Below, in pieces: positions 32,685 through 41,531 of a DNA stretch of 64,000 nt (positions are counted from its first letter, which is position 1; each line of letters begins with the position of its first letter). The stretch is taken from NCBI RefSeq assembly GCF_000517445.1, contig NZ_CP006965.1, forward strand, positions 1,836,681 through 1,900,680. Reading direction: 5' to 3'. This stretch comes from Thermococcus paralvinellae (GTDB lineage Archaea > Methanobacteriota_B > Thermococci > Thermococcales > Thermococcaceae). Under the pieces are notes generated by a model. That model did no database searches. It saw nothing but the letters and a program-made list of their open reading frames with translations, and was not told the origin of the DNA. The position numbers were made by a program, and so were the translations under genes.

Positions 32685-33526
32685 AATCTCACCCCCGTTG
32701 TGATTGAACCAAGGAGGAAGCTAAACACAGCCAGATATATCGCGGCTTTTAATTTTTTCTGGGCCTTTCCAGCTATTTCAGGTGTTGGATTCTTCAAAAG
32801 CTCAAAAACTGCGGCTAAAATTAATCCATCAACAACTATCATTGGCAGATATCCGATTCCAATTCCCACTTTTATTGGCAAAAATGATGCCATAACTGTC
32901 ATTATCCCAAATAAAGACGCCAAATAAGCAGATTTCTTAATTCCCCACACAATTGGTAGAGTTTTTGCTCCTTTCGCTTTGTCTCCATCAATATCTTCGA
33001 TGTCTTTCATAATTTCTCTAGAGAGGTTTACCATAAAGGCGCACAATGCTAAATATCCGGCTAGTCCAATTTTGCCTACTGCAATTGCACCATAGAGAGG
33101 TGTTGCTCCTGTTAAGCTTGCAACCATGATATTCCCAATGATCGGCAGTGGCTTGAGCTTCCACGCGTAGATAAATAAGACAGAATATGCAACTACAGCT
33201 AGCAGAAATGCATATATGTTGAGTTGATAAGCTAAAACAAGCCCCACAATAAATAAGAACACAGCGTACCAAAAGGCAGTCTTCCTCGACATTGCCCCTC
33301 TTGGCAGAGGTCTTGTTGGGCGGTTGATTTTATCAATCTCATAGTCAAAGTAATCATTTATTGTATTCCCAGCACTGCATCCTAAAAATATAACTGCAAA
33401 GATTAGAAATGCTGTTTTTAACTCTGGAAAATGTCCTAATGCTACAATTGCGCCCAGTATACCAACTAATCCAGCGACAAAACAATTATGGGGTCGTAAT
33501 ATTTCAATAAAGGCTTTGGGCTCCAC
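32681..33526 (-). CDS. digeranylgeranylglyceryl phosphate (DGGGP) synthase, UbiA family
   Basis: Adds the second geranylgeranyl chain in archaeal ether-lipid synthesis (geranylgeranylglyceryl phosphate to DGGGP) in the membrane. The 281-residue polytopic protein has the two Asp-rich prenyl-diphosphate motifs: NDYFDYEIDKINRPTRP (about residues 57-73) and DIEDIDGDKAKGAKTLP (about 173-189), and eight or nine membrane segments. The GTG at 33526 (giving MEPKAFIEILRPHN) has AGGTG upstream and matches the start of Pyrococcus homologues; a GTG at 33535 overlaps that site. With Tes at 1.3 kb, this window encodes two membrane-lipid enzymes. Confidence 0.9.
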   Translation of the reverse strand: MEPKAFIEILRPHNCFVAGLVGILGAIVALGHFPELKTAFLIFAVIFLGCSAGNTINDYFDYEIDKINRPTRPLPRGAMSRKTAFWYAVFLFIVGLVLAYQLNIYAFLLAVVAYSVLFIYAWKLKPLPIIGNIMVASLTGATPLYGAIAVGKIGLAGYLALCAFMVNLSREIMKDIEDIDGDKAKGAKTLPIVWGIKKSAYLASLFGIMTVMASFLPIKVGIGIGYLPMIVVDGLILAAVFELLKNPTPEIAGKAQKKLKAAIYLAVFSFLLGSITTGVRL

Positions 33527-33573
33527 TATACGCACCTAATATAAAGAAAATTGTGGGGTATTAAAACCTTTTC

Positions 33574-34644
33574 CTAGAGGCCATTTCTGTCCAATAAGCC
33601 TAGTTCTTCTCCATCTTCTCTAACCCTAATTCTCCCGAATCTAATTTCACGAACTTCCTTCATTATCTCTTCATCTAAAGGGGTTAGGATTTCAGCTTTC
33701 AGTTCTTTGAAGTTTATGAACTTGAGAATTCCTAATCCCAGGCAGAAACCTTCTTTGTCAATTAAGCCAAGAAGGATATTGCTTAACTTTTCAAAATCAA
33801 AATACTGTAGAACATTTTTATCAATCTGCCTTGGAACATTTGCAATATCAACCTTTACAACAAAGTACTTTTCTCCAATCTTTCTCCCATGGATTATTAG
33901 CCATTTAAACAGAGTTTCTAGGAGGGATTTTTCATTCTCATTGATTTCTTCACCTTGAAAGAGCTGGGTTCCACTTATGATGAACTGATTTAGGTTAATT
34001 GTATATGGCCTTGAATCTTTAAAATACTCTTTCCATTTCTCTTTTCTTATCTTCTTCCTCTCCTCTCTGCTGAATTTTCTTGCCTTTTCGCTTACTTTCA
34101 GACGGAAAATTTGGATTTTTCCTTCAAATGGCTTTAATATGGGTTCTAGCTCATCTTTTCTTTGGAGTGCAATTAACACATCAGGTTTGACAGTTTCAAT
34201 CTTCATTCTCTTAAGTTCAACACCTGAGCCACTAATTAATCCTGTTGTATCTATAATGATTACATCAGACTTTTTCTCTGCTTCTTCTGTAAGTAGCTTA
34301 ACTCCCGCAATCATCTCTCCAAAAAATTGATTTGGAGTTATACTACCTACAAAGTAATGTTTGTACGCTTTTATATCTCCAAAAGACTCAAATAGCCCAT
34401 CTGGGAATCCTAGGCTTATTGTGGCCGGAGGAAGAATGCCTTTCTGTCCAATGTCACTGTCAATTATCGCAACTCTGAATCCTAACGAAAGGAGCTCATT
34501 TGCTAAAAAAGTTGCTAAAGTTGTTTTGCCACTATCAACCCCACCCAAAATCATTATTTTAACTGGCTTTTTATGATTTTCAAGGATTGTTAAAATATCT
34601 CTTCTATCCTCTGGTACCTCTTGAGTGTACTTTGCCTTGTTCAT
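33574..34644 (-). CDS. Clp1/Nol9-family polynucleotide 5'-kinase
   Basis: Phosphorylates 5'-hydroxyl ends of RNA and DNA, as shown for the P. horikoshii Clp1 homologue; used in RNA processing or repair. The 356-residue protein has a Walker A GGVDSGKTT (about residues 34-42), IIDSDIGQKG (Walker B-like region), VIIIDTTGLISG, and a lid with Arg/Lys-rich REERKKIRKEKWKEYF, followed by a C-terminal beta domain. Its own strong binding site AGGAGGAG precedes the ATG. It is 47 nt from the DGGGP synthase gene on the same strand. Confidence 0.88.
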   Translation of the reverse strand: MNKAKYTQEVPEDRRDILTILENHKKPVKIMILGGVDSGKTTLATFLANELLSLGFRVAIIDSDIGQKGILPPATISLGFPDGLFESFGDIKAYKHYFVGSITPNQFFGEMIAGVKLLTEEAEKKSDVIIIDTTGLISGSGVELKRMKIETVKPDVLIALQRKDELEPILKPFEGKIQIFRLKVSEKARKFSREERKKIRKEKWKEYFKDSRPYTINLNQFIISGTQLFQGEEINENEKSLLETLFKWLIIHGRKIGEKYFVVKVDIANVPRQIDKNVLQYFDFEKLSNILLGLIDKEGFCLGLGILKFINFKELKAEILTPLDEEIMKEVREIRFGRIRVREDGEELGLLDRNGL

Positions 34645-34690
34645 GGTTTAAATTTCTCCTCCTAGAATAAAAAGTTAACTTAGGAAAAGC

Positions 34691-34768
34691 TTTATATTTG
34701 CGATCTAGTAAATGGGTGAATATATGGCTGTTCAGTTTACAAAAACCAAAAACTTTATTAAACTCTGA
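34691..34768 (+). other. possible micro-ORF with its own promoter, before the Lrp-type gene
   Basis: A TATA-like CTTTATATTTG (about 34690-34700) is followed at the right distance by GGGTGA and then an ATG (34724) opening a 14-codon frame, MAVQFTKTKNFIKL, that stops at 34768. A second TATA-like AATTTTATAATTG follows for the regulator gene. The element could be a leader peptide or chance; coding potential cannot be judged at this length. Confidence 0.2.
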
Positions 34769-34811
34769 AAGCTTAATTTTATAATTGACAAGGAAAAATT
34801 AGGAGGGTTAA

Positions 34812-35284
34812 ATGATGGAGGAAAAAGTTTCACTTACCACTAGACAAATCGAGCTCTTAAGAAAGCTCTACAAAGAGGGGAAAACAATTGAAGTCCATAC
34901 GGTTGAGAAAACTCAGGATGAACTTGCAGAAGAGCTTGGAATTACAAGACAAGCACTGAGCAACCACCTTAAAGTTTTAAAGGATCTTGGCTATATAAGG
35001 ACTGGAAGAGGCTTCATAGACCTCACAGAGAAGGCACTAGAACTTCTTGGTGAAAGAAAGGGTGACGTTTTTGTCTTTGTGAAGATCGAGCCAACGAAGA
35101 GAAAGCAGGTTTACGACGCGATAAAGAAGCTTAAGGTCAAGAGGGTTTACAGAGTCACAGGAGATATTGAATTGATTTAATTGTAGAGGCTGATAAGACT
35201 AGACTTGACGAAATCCTTGAGGAAATCGCTTCATTAGACGGGGTAAAGGAGACAGTTACTCACGTAGTCCTTGAGACTTTCTGA
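34812..35284 (+). pseudogene. winged-helix/Lrp-AsnC-type regulator, frameshifted by a 5-bp duplication
   Basis: The frame opens with a MarR/ArsR-like winged helix (TRQIELLRKLYKEGKTIEV, DELAEELGITRQALSNHLKVLKDLGYI) and continues into an AsnC/Lrp ligand-binding-type domain (VFVFVKIEPTKRKQVYDAIKKLKV) but stops at 35180, after 122 codons. Shifting frame at 35166-35175, where the pentamer ATTGA is tandemly duplicated, restores the missing end: DLIVEADKTRLDEILEE, then SLDGVKETVTHVVLETF and a stop at 35284. Removing one ATTGA gives a perfect open frame. Recent lesion, sequencing error or phase-variable switch cannot be told apart here. Its end overlaps the convergent engB-like gene by 29 nt. Confidence 0.85.
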
Positions 35285-35828
35285 GTTTTTTATCTATAAT
35301 TTTTTTCAATTCCTCTATGTTTGTTCCAAATTTGGCTGATACTGGGACAAAAAGCTCTTTGTAGTCCTCCCAAGTTCCGCTTAAGCCAAATTTTTCTATC
35401 AGCTTGTTGATTGTTAAATTTACATTTTTTATTTTATCGAGTTTATTAACAGCGACTATCGTGGGAATTTTAAGCTCTTGTAAGAACTGGAAGAATTCGA
35501 CATCTATTGGTATTTCGCCTCTCTTTTCCCATCTCTCAATGATTTCTAAGGCGCTTTTACCATCAATAACTAATATCGCCAGCTCAATTTCGTCTGCATG
35601 TTCTTCAATAAAGTGGACAATTTCTGTTTTTATTTTTTCTTGAACGTGTTTTGGAAGCCCGCTCATGAAGCCAAATCCTGGCATATCAATCACTCTCTTA
35701 TTTCTCCATACAATCTCAACAGGTTTTCTCGTAACTCCTGGTTTCTTCCCTCTCCTCACCTTTTTTCCGGTGAGTTTATAGATTAACGTGCTTTTACCAA
35801 CGTTTGAACGTCCCACAAAGATTATCAT
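35256..35828 (-). CDS. engB: EngB/YihA-type GTPase
   Basis: A 190-residue GTPase of the ribosome-associated EngB (YihA) family. G motifs: GRSNVGKST (G1), the threonine of PGVTRKPVE (G2), DMPGFG (G3), NKLDK (G4) and SAK (G5). In bacteria EngB acts in large-subunit assembly; the archaeal role is inferred. The ATG is preceded by a weak GGTGAG. Convergent overlap with the damaged regulator gene. Confidence 0.85.
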   Translation of the reverse strand: MIIFVGRSNVGKSTLIYKLTGKKVRRGKKPGVTRKPVEIVWRNKRVIDMPGFGFMSGLPKHVQEKIKTEIVHFIEEHADEIELAILVIDGKSALEIIERWEKRGEIPIDVEFFQFLQELKIPTIVAVNKLDKIKNVNLTINKLIEKFGLSGTWEDYKELFVPVSAKFGTNIEELKKIIDKKLRKSQGLRE

Positions 35829-35923
35829 TTTATCTCACCATATAGCTCTAATTTTTCCCTTTAAAGCTTAAGAACCAAAAATACTTAAGTGATAAATACT
35901 TCAAAAATATTTAGGTGGTTGTC

Positions 35924-36586
35924 ATGGCTGAGCAACAAACTCAAACAAATCAGCTTGTTAATAAGTTTGTAATTTCTCTTGTTGACGGAAAAATACTTGG
36001 ATATGTTGCAGATATTAACGTTGAAGTTGAGGGAGATCAGTTTTACTTCATACTTCGAATGAAAACTTTAGAAAACCTCAGTAAGACGGGAGAATTTCAT
36101 TCAGGAATGTTTTCAACAGAAAGAAAAATCAGGATTAGACCAGGTGATATAGTTAATGTCGGTAGGGATGTGATAATCCTAGGTAATGGAAAAGTTCCCC
36201 CTCTTAGAGAAATTGAACGCCTCCATCAAATAGCAACTGAGTACAATACCCTTGTGAGAGAGCTTGAGCAAAAAGATATGGTAATAAAGGAGCTTAAAGA
36301 GGAAAACAAACAACTAAGTAAACAAATTGACGAACTTATGAGGGAGCTTAGAAAACTCCAAGTAATAAAAGAGGACTTTGAGCACTTAAAGGAGCAATTA
36401 ATAAAGCAAGAAGGCCAATTGGAGATGGCAAAAGAATATATCAGGCTTCTTGAAGGACTTAGACATGATATTGATAAGATAAAAGCTGATGTAGAAAGGT
36501 TAGTTAAGGGATATCTCGAGGATGCAGTGAGAAGAATAGTTAACGAGGAGCTAAATGCAAGAGGTTTAAAGAAAACACTACTTTAG
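35924..36586 (+). CDS. PRC-barrel-like protein with long coiled coil
   Basis: A 220-residue soluble protein: the N-terminal 90 residues (FVISLVDGKILGYVADINVEV, TERKIRIRPGDIVNVGRDVII) look like a PRC-barrel or similar small beta barrel, and the rest (residues about 95-200) is a heptad-rich coiled coil (REIERLHQIATEYNTLVREL, EENKQLSKQIDELMREL). ATG at 35924 follows AGGTGGT. Convergent to the Sec61-beta gene with a 4-nt overlap. I do not recognise a named family; a scaffolding role is possible. Confidence 0.7.
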   Translation: MAEQQTQTNQLVNKFVISLVDGKILGYVADINVEVEGDQFYFILRMKTLENLSKTGEFHSGMFSTERKIRIRPGDIVNVGRDVIILGNGKVPPLREIERLHQIATEYNTLVRELEQKDMVIKELKEENKQLSKQIDELMRELRKLQVIKEDFEHLKEQLIKQEGQLEMAKEYIRLLEGLRHDIDKIKADVERLVKGYLEDAVRRIVNEELNARGLKKTLL

Positions 36587-36753
36587 CCAAGGAGTTGGAC
36601 TCCAAAGACATGTAAAAGTATTTCAATTGCTATGAAAATCAGCACGAGAGCTATTGCCCCTCTTGGACTTATCTTTATTGCTTTTGTGTCCTCATCGAAG
36701 AACCTCATCAAACCAGCACCAGTTGGTGGTAAGGTTGTCTTTTCCTTTGCCAT
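36583..36753 (-). CDS. preprotein translocase subunit Sec61-beta (SecG)
   Basis: A 56-residue tail-anchored subunit of the Sec61/SecYEG channel. It starts MAKEKTTLPPTGAGLMRFF, the conserved Sec61-beta N-terminal region with the P-x-G-A-G-L-x-R-F-F motif, then ends in a single membrane helix (GAIALVLIFIAIEILLHVF). The ATG follows GGGGTGAG. It is a complete gene that is easily missed because of its size. It overlaps the convergent coiled-coil gene by 4 nt. Confidence 0.93.
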   Translation of the reverse strand: MAKEKTTLPPTGAGLMRFFDEDTKAIKISPRGAIALVLIFIAIEILLHVFGVQLLG

Positions 36754-36898
36754 TATTCTCACCCCTTGTGTGTTGCTAAGTTTTGGAATATAAAAAAGTT
36801 TTTGTTAGAAACCTTTTTAAATGCACTAACTCAATGGCATTCGGATAAGGGGCTACCCCAATGAATCCCGCTAATGAAGATCTAAGAGGTGGGAGGAA
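36754..36898 (+). promoter_or_regulatory. S6e promoter and leader
   Basis: AAACCTTTTTAAATGC (about 36808-36822) supplies BRE/TATA for the S6e gene. The leader contains a small GGGG-CTA-CCCC hairpin (36849-36859), of unknown role, and ends in GAGGTGGGAGG right before the S6e ATG. Confidence 0.4.
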
Positions 36899-37276
36899 AT
36901 GGCTACATTCAAGCTTGTAATCTCAGACCCAAAGAGCGGAATTGCAAAGCAGATTGAGATTAGTGGGCCAGAAGCAGAGAAGCTGATCGGCAAAAGGATA
37001 GGTGATGAGATTCCAGCAAAGGAACTTGGGCTTGATCTAAGTGCAATCTTTGGTAAAGATATTCCAGCAGATGCAGAGCTCCTCATTAGGGGTGGAACTG
37101 ATAAAGATGGCTTCCCAATGAGACCAGACGTTCACGGACCAAGAAGAGTTAAAATCCTTCTCTCAAAAGGTCCAGGCTTCAGACCAAAAGAAAAGGGTGA
37201 GAGAAGGAAGAAGACCGTTAGAGGTAACACAATCAGTCCCGACATTGTCCAGATTAATGTCAAGCTAGTATATTGA
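36899..37276 (+). CDS. rps6e: 30S ribosomal protein S6e
   Basis: Ribosomal protein of the archaeal/eukaryotic S6e family. The 125-residue protein has [18 protein letters not shown] at the start and [30 protein letters not shown], the S6e signature, then a basic [19 protein letters not shown] segment. It is followed by aIF2-gamma, a common archaeal pair. Confidence 0.95.
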   Translation: MATFKLVISDPKSGIAKQIEISGPEAEKLIGKRIGDEIPAKELGLDLSAIFGKDIPADAELLIRGGTDKDGFPMRPDVHGPRRVKILLSKGPGFRPKEKGERRKKTVRGNTISPDIVQINVKLVY

Positions 37277-37366
37277 ATTTCTCCATTTTTACTTTTAATT
37301 TCCTTGGTCTTCTTTGTGGTAAGGTTAATAAAGGATTCTCCCATTTTATTTTTGGAGGCGAGAGCC

Positions 37367-38599
37367 ATGGCAAAGAAGAAGTTTAAACAATCTGAGGTTA
37401 ATATCGGAATGGTTGGTCACGTTGATCACGGTAAAACGACACTAACTAAGGCTTTAACCGGAATTTGGACAGATACTCACAGTGAGGAATTGAGAAGAGG
37501 TATTACAATTAAGATAGGATTTGCTGATGCTGAGATTAGGAAATGTCCAAGCTGTGGAAGATATTCAACTTCTCCTGTTTGTCCATATTGTGGAGCCGAG
37601 ACTGAATTTGAAAGGAGAGTCTCATTCATTGACTCTCCGGGCCACGAGGCATTGATGACAACAATGCTCGCTGGAGCTTCGCTGATGGATGGAGCAATTC
37701 TTGTAATAGCAGCAAATGAACCTTGCCCAAGACCACAGACGAGGGAGCATTTAATGGCTCTCCAAATCATCGGCAACAAAAACATAATAATTGCCCAGAA
37801 TAAGATTGAGCTTGTGACCAAGGAGCAAGCTTTAGAAAACTACAGACAGATTAAGGAGTTCATTAAGGGAACAGTTGCTGAAAACGCCCCAATAATTCCA
37901 ATCTCAGCTCTTCATGGGGCGAATATTGACGTTCTCATAAAGGCAATTGAAGATTTCATACCAACTCCAGAGAGAGACCCCAATAAGCCTCCAAAGATGC
38001 TTGTTTTAAGGAGCTTTGATGTCAACAAGCCAGGAACTCCACCAGAAAAACTTGTTGGTGGTGTTATTGGAGGTTCAATAGTTCAAGGAAAGCTTAAAGT
38101 TGGAGACGAAATTGAGATAAGACCTGGTGTACCTTATGAAGAACATGGAAGGATAAAGTATGAGCCAATAACGACTGAAATTGTTTCTCTACAAGCAGGA
38201 GGAAGGTTTGTTGAAGAGGCCTATCCTGGTGGATTGGTAGGAGTGGGAACAAAGCTCGACCCATTCTTGACTAAAGGTGACCTGATGGCAGGAAACGTTG
38301 TTGGAAAGCCTGAAAAATTGCCTCCAGTATGGGAGGAGCTTCGCTTAGAAGTCCACCTCTTAGAGAGAGTTGTCGGTACGGAAGAAGAGCTTAAGGTTGA
38401 GCCGATAAAGAAGAGGGAAGTTCTCCTCTTAAACGTTGGAACAGCGAGAACTATGGGTCTTGTCACAGGACTTGGAAAAGATGAGGTAGAACTCAAACTC
38501 CAGATTCCAGTATGTGCGGAAGTTGGTGAGAGAGTAGCAATAAGCAGACAAGTCGGCTCAAGATGGCGTTTGATTGGTTATGGATTCATTAAAGGCTGA
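37367..38599 (+). CDS. translation initiation factor aIF2 subunit gamma
   Basis: GTPase subunit that, with alpha and beta, carries Met-tRNAi to the small ribosomal subunit. The 410-residue protein has GHVDHGKTT (G1), the zinc knuckle [22 protein letters not shown] (G3), QNKIEL (G4) and two C-terminal EF-Tu-like beta domains ending in [18 protein letters not shown] at 37367 follows GGAGGCG; the longer frame upstream is ignored. First of a run of translation/transcription genes that continues to S27ae. Confidence 0.95.
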   Translation: MAKKKFKQSEVNIGMVGHVDHGKTTLTKALTGIWTDTHSEELRRGITIKIGFADAEIRKCPSCGRYSTSPVCPYCGAETEFERRVSFIDSPGHEALMTTMLAGASLMDGAILVIAANEPCPRPQTREHLMALQIIGNKNIIIAQNKIELVTKEQALENYRQIKEFIKGTVAENAPIIPISALHGANIDVLIKAIEDFIPTPERDPNKPPKMLVLRSFDVNKPGTPPEKLVGGVIGGSIVQGKLKVGDEIEIRPGVPYEEHGRIKYEPITTEIVSLQAGGRFVEEAYPGGLVGVGTKLDPFLTKGDLMAGNVVGKPEKLPPVWEELRLEVHLLERVVGTEEELKVEPIKKREVLLLNVGTARTMGLVTGLGKDEVELKLQIPVCAEVGERVAISRQVGSRWRLIGYGFIKG

Positions 38600-38633
38600 C
38601 TTTTCTTCTTAATTTTAATTTGTGGTGATTTTG

Positions 38634-39044
38634 ATGAGAAAAACTTGGCTTGTTCTTGTTGATACAAACTTTCTTCTAGTTCCCGGTCAGTTTGGAGTTG
38701 ATATAATCAGTGAGCTTAATCGAATTCTTGATGTTAAGTTTGAGATTGCTGTTCCGAATATAGTTCTCGATGAGCTCAATGTTATAGAGCATAAGGCTAA
38801 AGGAAAAGATCTAATGGCCATTAGAATGGCCAAAAAGCTAGTTGAGAGGTTTAAAGTTGTTGAAATTGGGAAATTTGGGGAAAAACCAACTGATGTCCAA
38901 ATTTATGAATTTGCCGTGAAAAACCCTAATGTTGTTGTTTGTACAAACGATAAACTCCTTAAAAAGAAGCTCAGGGAGAAAGGAATTCCTGTTGTCTATC
39001 TCAGACAAAAGAAAATTCTTGAGCTTGAGGGTATGTTGGAATAG
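38634..39044 (+). CDS. PIN-domain protein (FCF1/UTP24-like)
   Basis: A 136-residue PIN-domain protein resembling the archaeal homologue of the rRNA-processing nuclease Fcf1/Utp24. Acidic residues of the PIN active site are visible: VDTNFLL, IVLDELNVIEHK and VVVCTNDKLLKKKL. The ATG is preceded by GGTGAT. It lies just after aIF2-gamma, its usual archaeal neighbour, supporting a role in ribosome maturation. Confidence 0.85.
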   Translation: MRKTWLVLVDTNFLLVPGQFGVDIISELNRILDVKFEIAVPNIVLDELNVIEHKAKGKDLMAIRMAKKLVERFKVVEIGKFGEKPTDVQIYEFAVKNPNVVVCTNDKLLKKKLREKGIPVVYLRQKKILELEGMLE

Positions 39045-39127
39045 CGACAACTTTAAAAGCTAATTCTTAAAGCTAAATGCAGAAAAACTTTTAGGTTAGT
39101 TGATAAAAGGTTTGAGAGGTGGTAAAG

Positions 39128-39664
39128 ATGAATCCGTTCCACGACCTTGAGCCAGGACCAGAGGTTCCAGAGGTTGTTTACGCATTGATTGAGATTCCAA
39201 AGGGGAGCAGAAACAAGTATGAGCTTGATAAGAAAACAGGTTTAATAAAGCTTGACAGAGTTCTTTACAGCCCATTCTACTACCCAGTTGACTATGGAAT
39301 CATACCACAGACATGGTATGATGACGATGACCCATTTGATATCATGGTTATCATGAGAGAGCCCACTTATCCTGGAGTTCTTATAGAGGCAAGACCAATA
39401 GGGTTGTTCAAGATGATTGACAGCGGAGATAAGGATTACAAAGTCCTAGCAGTCCCAGTTGAGGATCCATACTTCAACGACTGGAAAGATATAAGCGATG
39501 TTCCAAAGGCATTCCTTGATGAGATTGCCCACTTCTTCAAGAGATACAAGGAGCTACAAGGAAAGGAGATCATCGTTGAAGGATGGGAAAACGCCGAGAA
39601 AGCAAAGCAAGAAATTTTAAGGGCTATTGAGCTTTATAAAGAGAAATTTGGAAAGAAGGAGTGA
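39128..39664 (+). CDS. ppa: inorganic pyrophosphatase
   Basis: Hydrolyses pyrophosphate to drive biosynthesis forward. The 178-residue family I enzyme begins [20 protein letters not shown], the Thermococcales form, and has the signature [10 protein letters not shown] (Mg-binding aspartates) and [16 protein letters not shown] precedes the ATG at 39128. Confidence 0.95.
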   Translation: MNPFHDLEPGPEVPEVVYALIEIPKGSRNKYELDKKTGLIKLDRVLYSPFYYPVDYGIIPQTWYDDDDPFDIMVIMREPTYPGVLIEARPIGLFKMIDSGDKDYKVLAVPVEDPYFNDWKDISDVPKAFLDEIAHFFKRYKELQGKEIIVEGWENAEKAKQEILRAIELYKEKFGKKE

Positions 39665-39712
39665 TTTCTTTCTTTTTATCTTTAAAATAATTAAAAAGCG
39701 GGAGGTAGCGGG

Positions 39713-40282
39713 ATGTACAAGCTTTTGACAGTTAAAGATGTTGTGAGAATTCCTCCAAGAATGTTTACAATGGATCCAAAAGAAGCCGCAAAAATAGTTC
39801 TGAGAGAGACTTATGAGGGAATTTATGATAAGGATGAGGGAGTTATCTTGGCAGTTCTTGATGTTCATGAGGTTAGTGAGGGGGTTATTGTTCCTGGTGA
39901 CGGTGCAACTTACCATGAGGTTGTTTTTGATGTTCTCGTGTGGAAGCCTGAGATGCATGAGGTTGTTGAGGGAGAAGTTGTCGATGTTGCTCCTTACGGT
40001 GCTTTCATAAGAATTGGGCCAATGGACGGTCTCGTTCACATTTCACAGCTTATGGATGACTATGTGGTCTTTGATGAAAAGAACAAGCAATTCCTTGGAA
40101 AGGAGAAGAAATACCTTCTCAAGCTTGGCGATGAAGTTAGGGCAAGAATAATTGCTATCAGCGTTAAGAGCAGGATAATCAGAGAGAACAAGATTGGTCT
40201 AACGATGAGACAACCCGGTCTTGGAAAATTTGAGTGGATTGCAAAAGAAAAGAGAAAGAGCAAAGAAGGTGAGGCTGGATGA
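39713..40282 (+). CDS. RNA polymerase subunit E' (Rpo7)
   Basis: Stalk subunit of archaeal RNA polymerase; pairs with subunit F and binds the emerging RNA. The 189-residue protein has the N-terminal tip domain (VKDVVRIPPRMFTMDP) and a C-terminal S1 domain (GEVVDVAPYGAFIRIGPMDGLVHISQL). GGGAGGTAG precedes the ATG. Overlaps spt4 by 4 nt. Confidence 0.95.
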   Translation: MYKLLTVKDVVRIPPRMFTMDPKEAAKIVLRETYEGIYDKDEGVILAVLDVHEVSEGVIVPGDGATYHEVVFDVLVWKPEMHEVVEGEVVDVAPYGAFIRIGPMDGLVHISQLMDDYVVFDEKNKQFLGKEKKYLLKLGDEVRARIIAISVKSRIIRENKIGLTMRQPGLGKFEWIAKEKRKSKEGEAG

Positions 40283-40464
40283 AAGAAAGAGCCTGCAGAC
40301 ACTGTCACTACATAACAACCGAGGACAGATGTCCAGTCTGTGGGAGCAGGGATTTAAGTGATGAATGGTTTGACTTGGTTATAATCATGGATGTTGAAAA
40401 TTCAAAAATAGCACAAAAATTGGGCGTGAAAGTTCCAGGAAAGTACGCAATAAGGGTCAGATAA
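40279..40464 (+). CDS. spt4: transcription elongation factor Spt4 (subunit E'')
   Basis: Forms the Spt4-Spt5 processivity factor. The 61-residue protein has zinc-binding CRHC and CPVCGS and the conserved SDEWFDLVIIMD. ATGA overlap with the Rpo7 gene. Confidence 0.94.
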   Translation: MKERACRHCHYITTEDRCPVCGSRDLSDEWFDLVIIMDVENSKIAQKLGVKVPGKYAIRVR

Positions 40465-40466
40465 AG

Positions 40467-41009
40467 ATGTGCAAGGAATTTTACTTCAAACTCCCTCCTT
40501 CTCTTAGAAATGAGCTTAAAAAGCCGTTGGGTGAGTTGGTTAGAGGTGAGCTTCCCCATCCTTATATTTTGGTAAAAGAAAAGCTTGAAAAAGCTCCCTA
40601 CCTCATCACAGTTGGGGATGTTGTTACGGAAAATGTTTTAAAGCTCGGCATAAAGCCCAATGTGGCAATATACGATCACAAGACTGAACGAAACGAATAT
40701 AACCCTGAAATTGAGCCCAATGCAGTAATACTGACAGCCAGCAACCCACCAGCAACCATAACGAAAGCTTTATTAAATGCAATCCGAAAATCCATCGAGC
40801 TTGCCAAGAGAGGGTTGAGAGTCCACATTAAAGTTTATGGTGAAGAAGATTTAGCCGCGATTCCCGCGGTGCTTTATGCTCCCCTCAATGCGTTGGTTAT
40901 TTATGGTCAGCCCAAGGAGGGCATAGTGCTTATAAAGGTAACACCGGAATGTAAGCGTAGATGTGCTGAGATATTGCGTAAGATGGAGGTGGTTTACGAT
41001 GGAGATTAG
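40467..41009 (+). CDS. GTP-dependent dephospho-CoA kinase (DUF359)
   Basis: Last step of archaeal CoA synthesis, phosphorylating dephospho-CoA with GTP, as shown for the T. kodakarensis protein of this family. The 180-residue protein shows [25 protein letters not shown] and [17 protein letters not shown], the DUF359 blocks with conserved Asp, Lys and Glu. It is 2 nt after spt4 and its end overlaps the S24e gene by 11 nt. Confidence 0.9.
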   Translation: MCKEFYFKLPPSLRNELKKPLGELVRGELPHPYILVKEKLEKAPYLITVGDVVTENVLKLGIKPNVAIYDHKTERNEYNPEIEPNAVILTASNPPATITKALLNAIRKSIELAKRGLRVHIKVYGEEDLAAIPAVLYAPLNALVIYGQPKEGIVLIKVTPECKRRCAEILRKMEVVYDGD

Positions 41010-41298
41010 AGTTACTGAAATTAAGGAGAACAAGCTCCTCGGGAGAAAGGAAATTTACTTCGAGATTATCCATGAAGGAGAACCAACTCCCTCAAGAAAG
41101 GACGTAAAAGGAAAGCTCGTTGCAATGCTTGATTTAAACCCAGAGACAACAGTTATTCAGTACATTAGGTCTTACTTTGGTAGCAGGGTTTCAAAGGGCT
41201 ATGCAAAGGCTTATGATAGCAAGGAGAGAATGCTCTACATTGAGCCTGAGTACATTCTAATTAGAGATGGCATAATTGAGAAGAAGGAGGGAGAATGA
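40999..41298 (+). CDS. rps24e: 30S ribosomal protein S24e
   Basis: A 99-residue ribosomal protein of the archaeal/eukaryotic S24e family: [35 protein letters not shown] and YGKAYDS variant [21 protein letters not shown] precedes the ATG at 40999. Overlaps the S27ae start by 1 nt. Confidence 0.94.
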   Translation: MEIRVTEIKENKLLGRKEIYFEIIHEGEPTPSRKDVKGKLVAMLDLNPETTVIQYIRSYFGSRVSKGYAKAYDSKERMLYIEPEYILIRDGIIEKKEGE

Positions 41299-41450
41299 TG
41301 GGGCAGAAGTGGAAGCTTTATGAAGTTAAGGATGGCAAAGTTGTAAGGAAGAACAAGTACTGCCCAAGATGCGGTCCTGGAGTCTTTATGGCAAATCACA
41401 AGGATAGATGGGCTTGTGGAAGGTGCGGCTACACTGAGTGGAAGAAGTGA
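41298..41450 (+). CDS. rps27ae: 30S ribosomal protein S27ae
   Basis: A 50-residue zinc-binding ribosomal protein ([16 protein letters not shown], then KYCPRCGPG and [13 protein letters not shown]), the archaeal form without the ubiquitin fusion. Complete though very short. The T-rich TTTCTTTTCTC that follows is a likely terminator of this operon. Confidence 0.95.
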   Translation: MGQKWKLYEVKDGKVVRKNKYCPRCGPGVFMANHKDRWACGRCGYTEWKK

Positions 41451-41531
41451 TTTCTTTTCTCTAATTCCTTCGATCCCTTGAATCTTTTCTGCAGGATATT
41501 AAATTCTAAGAGAATAAGAGAAAAAGAAAAA

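Noticed and set aside
35166-35175. Programmed frameshift in the Lrp-type gene
   Set aside because: No slippery heptamer or stimulatory hairpin is visible; the exact tandem pentamer duplication is a simpler explanation.
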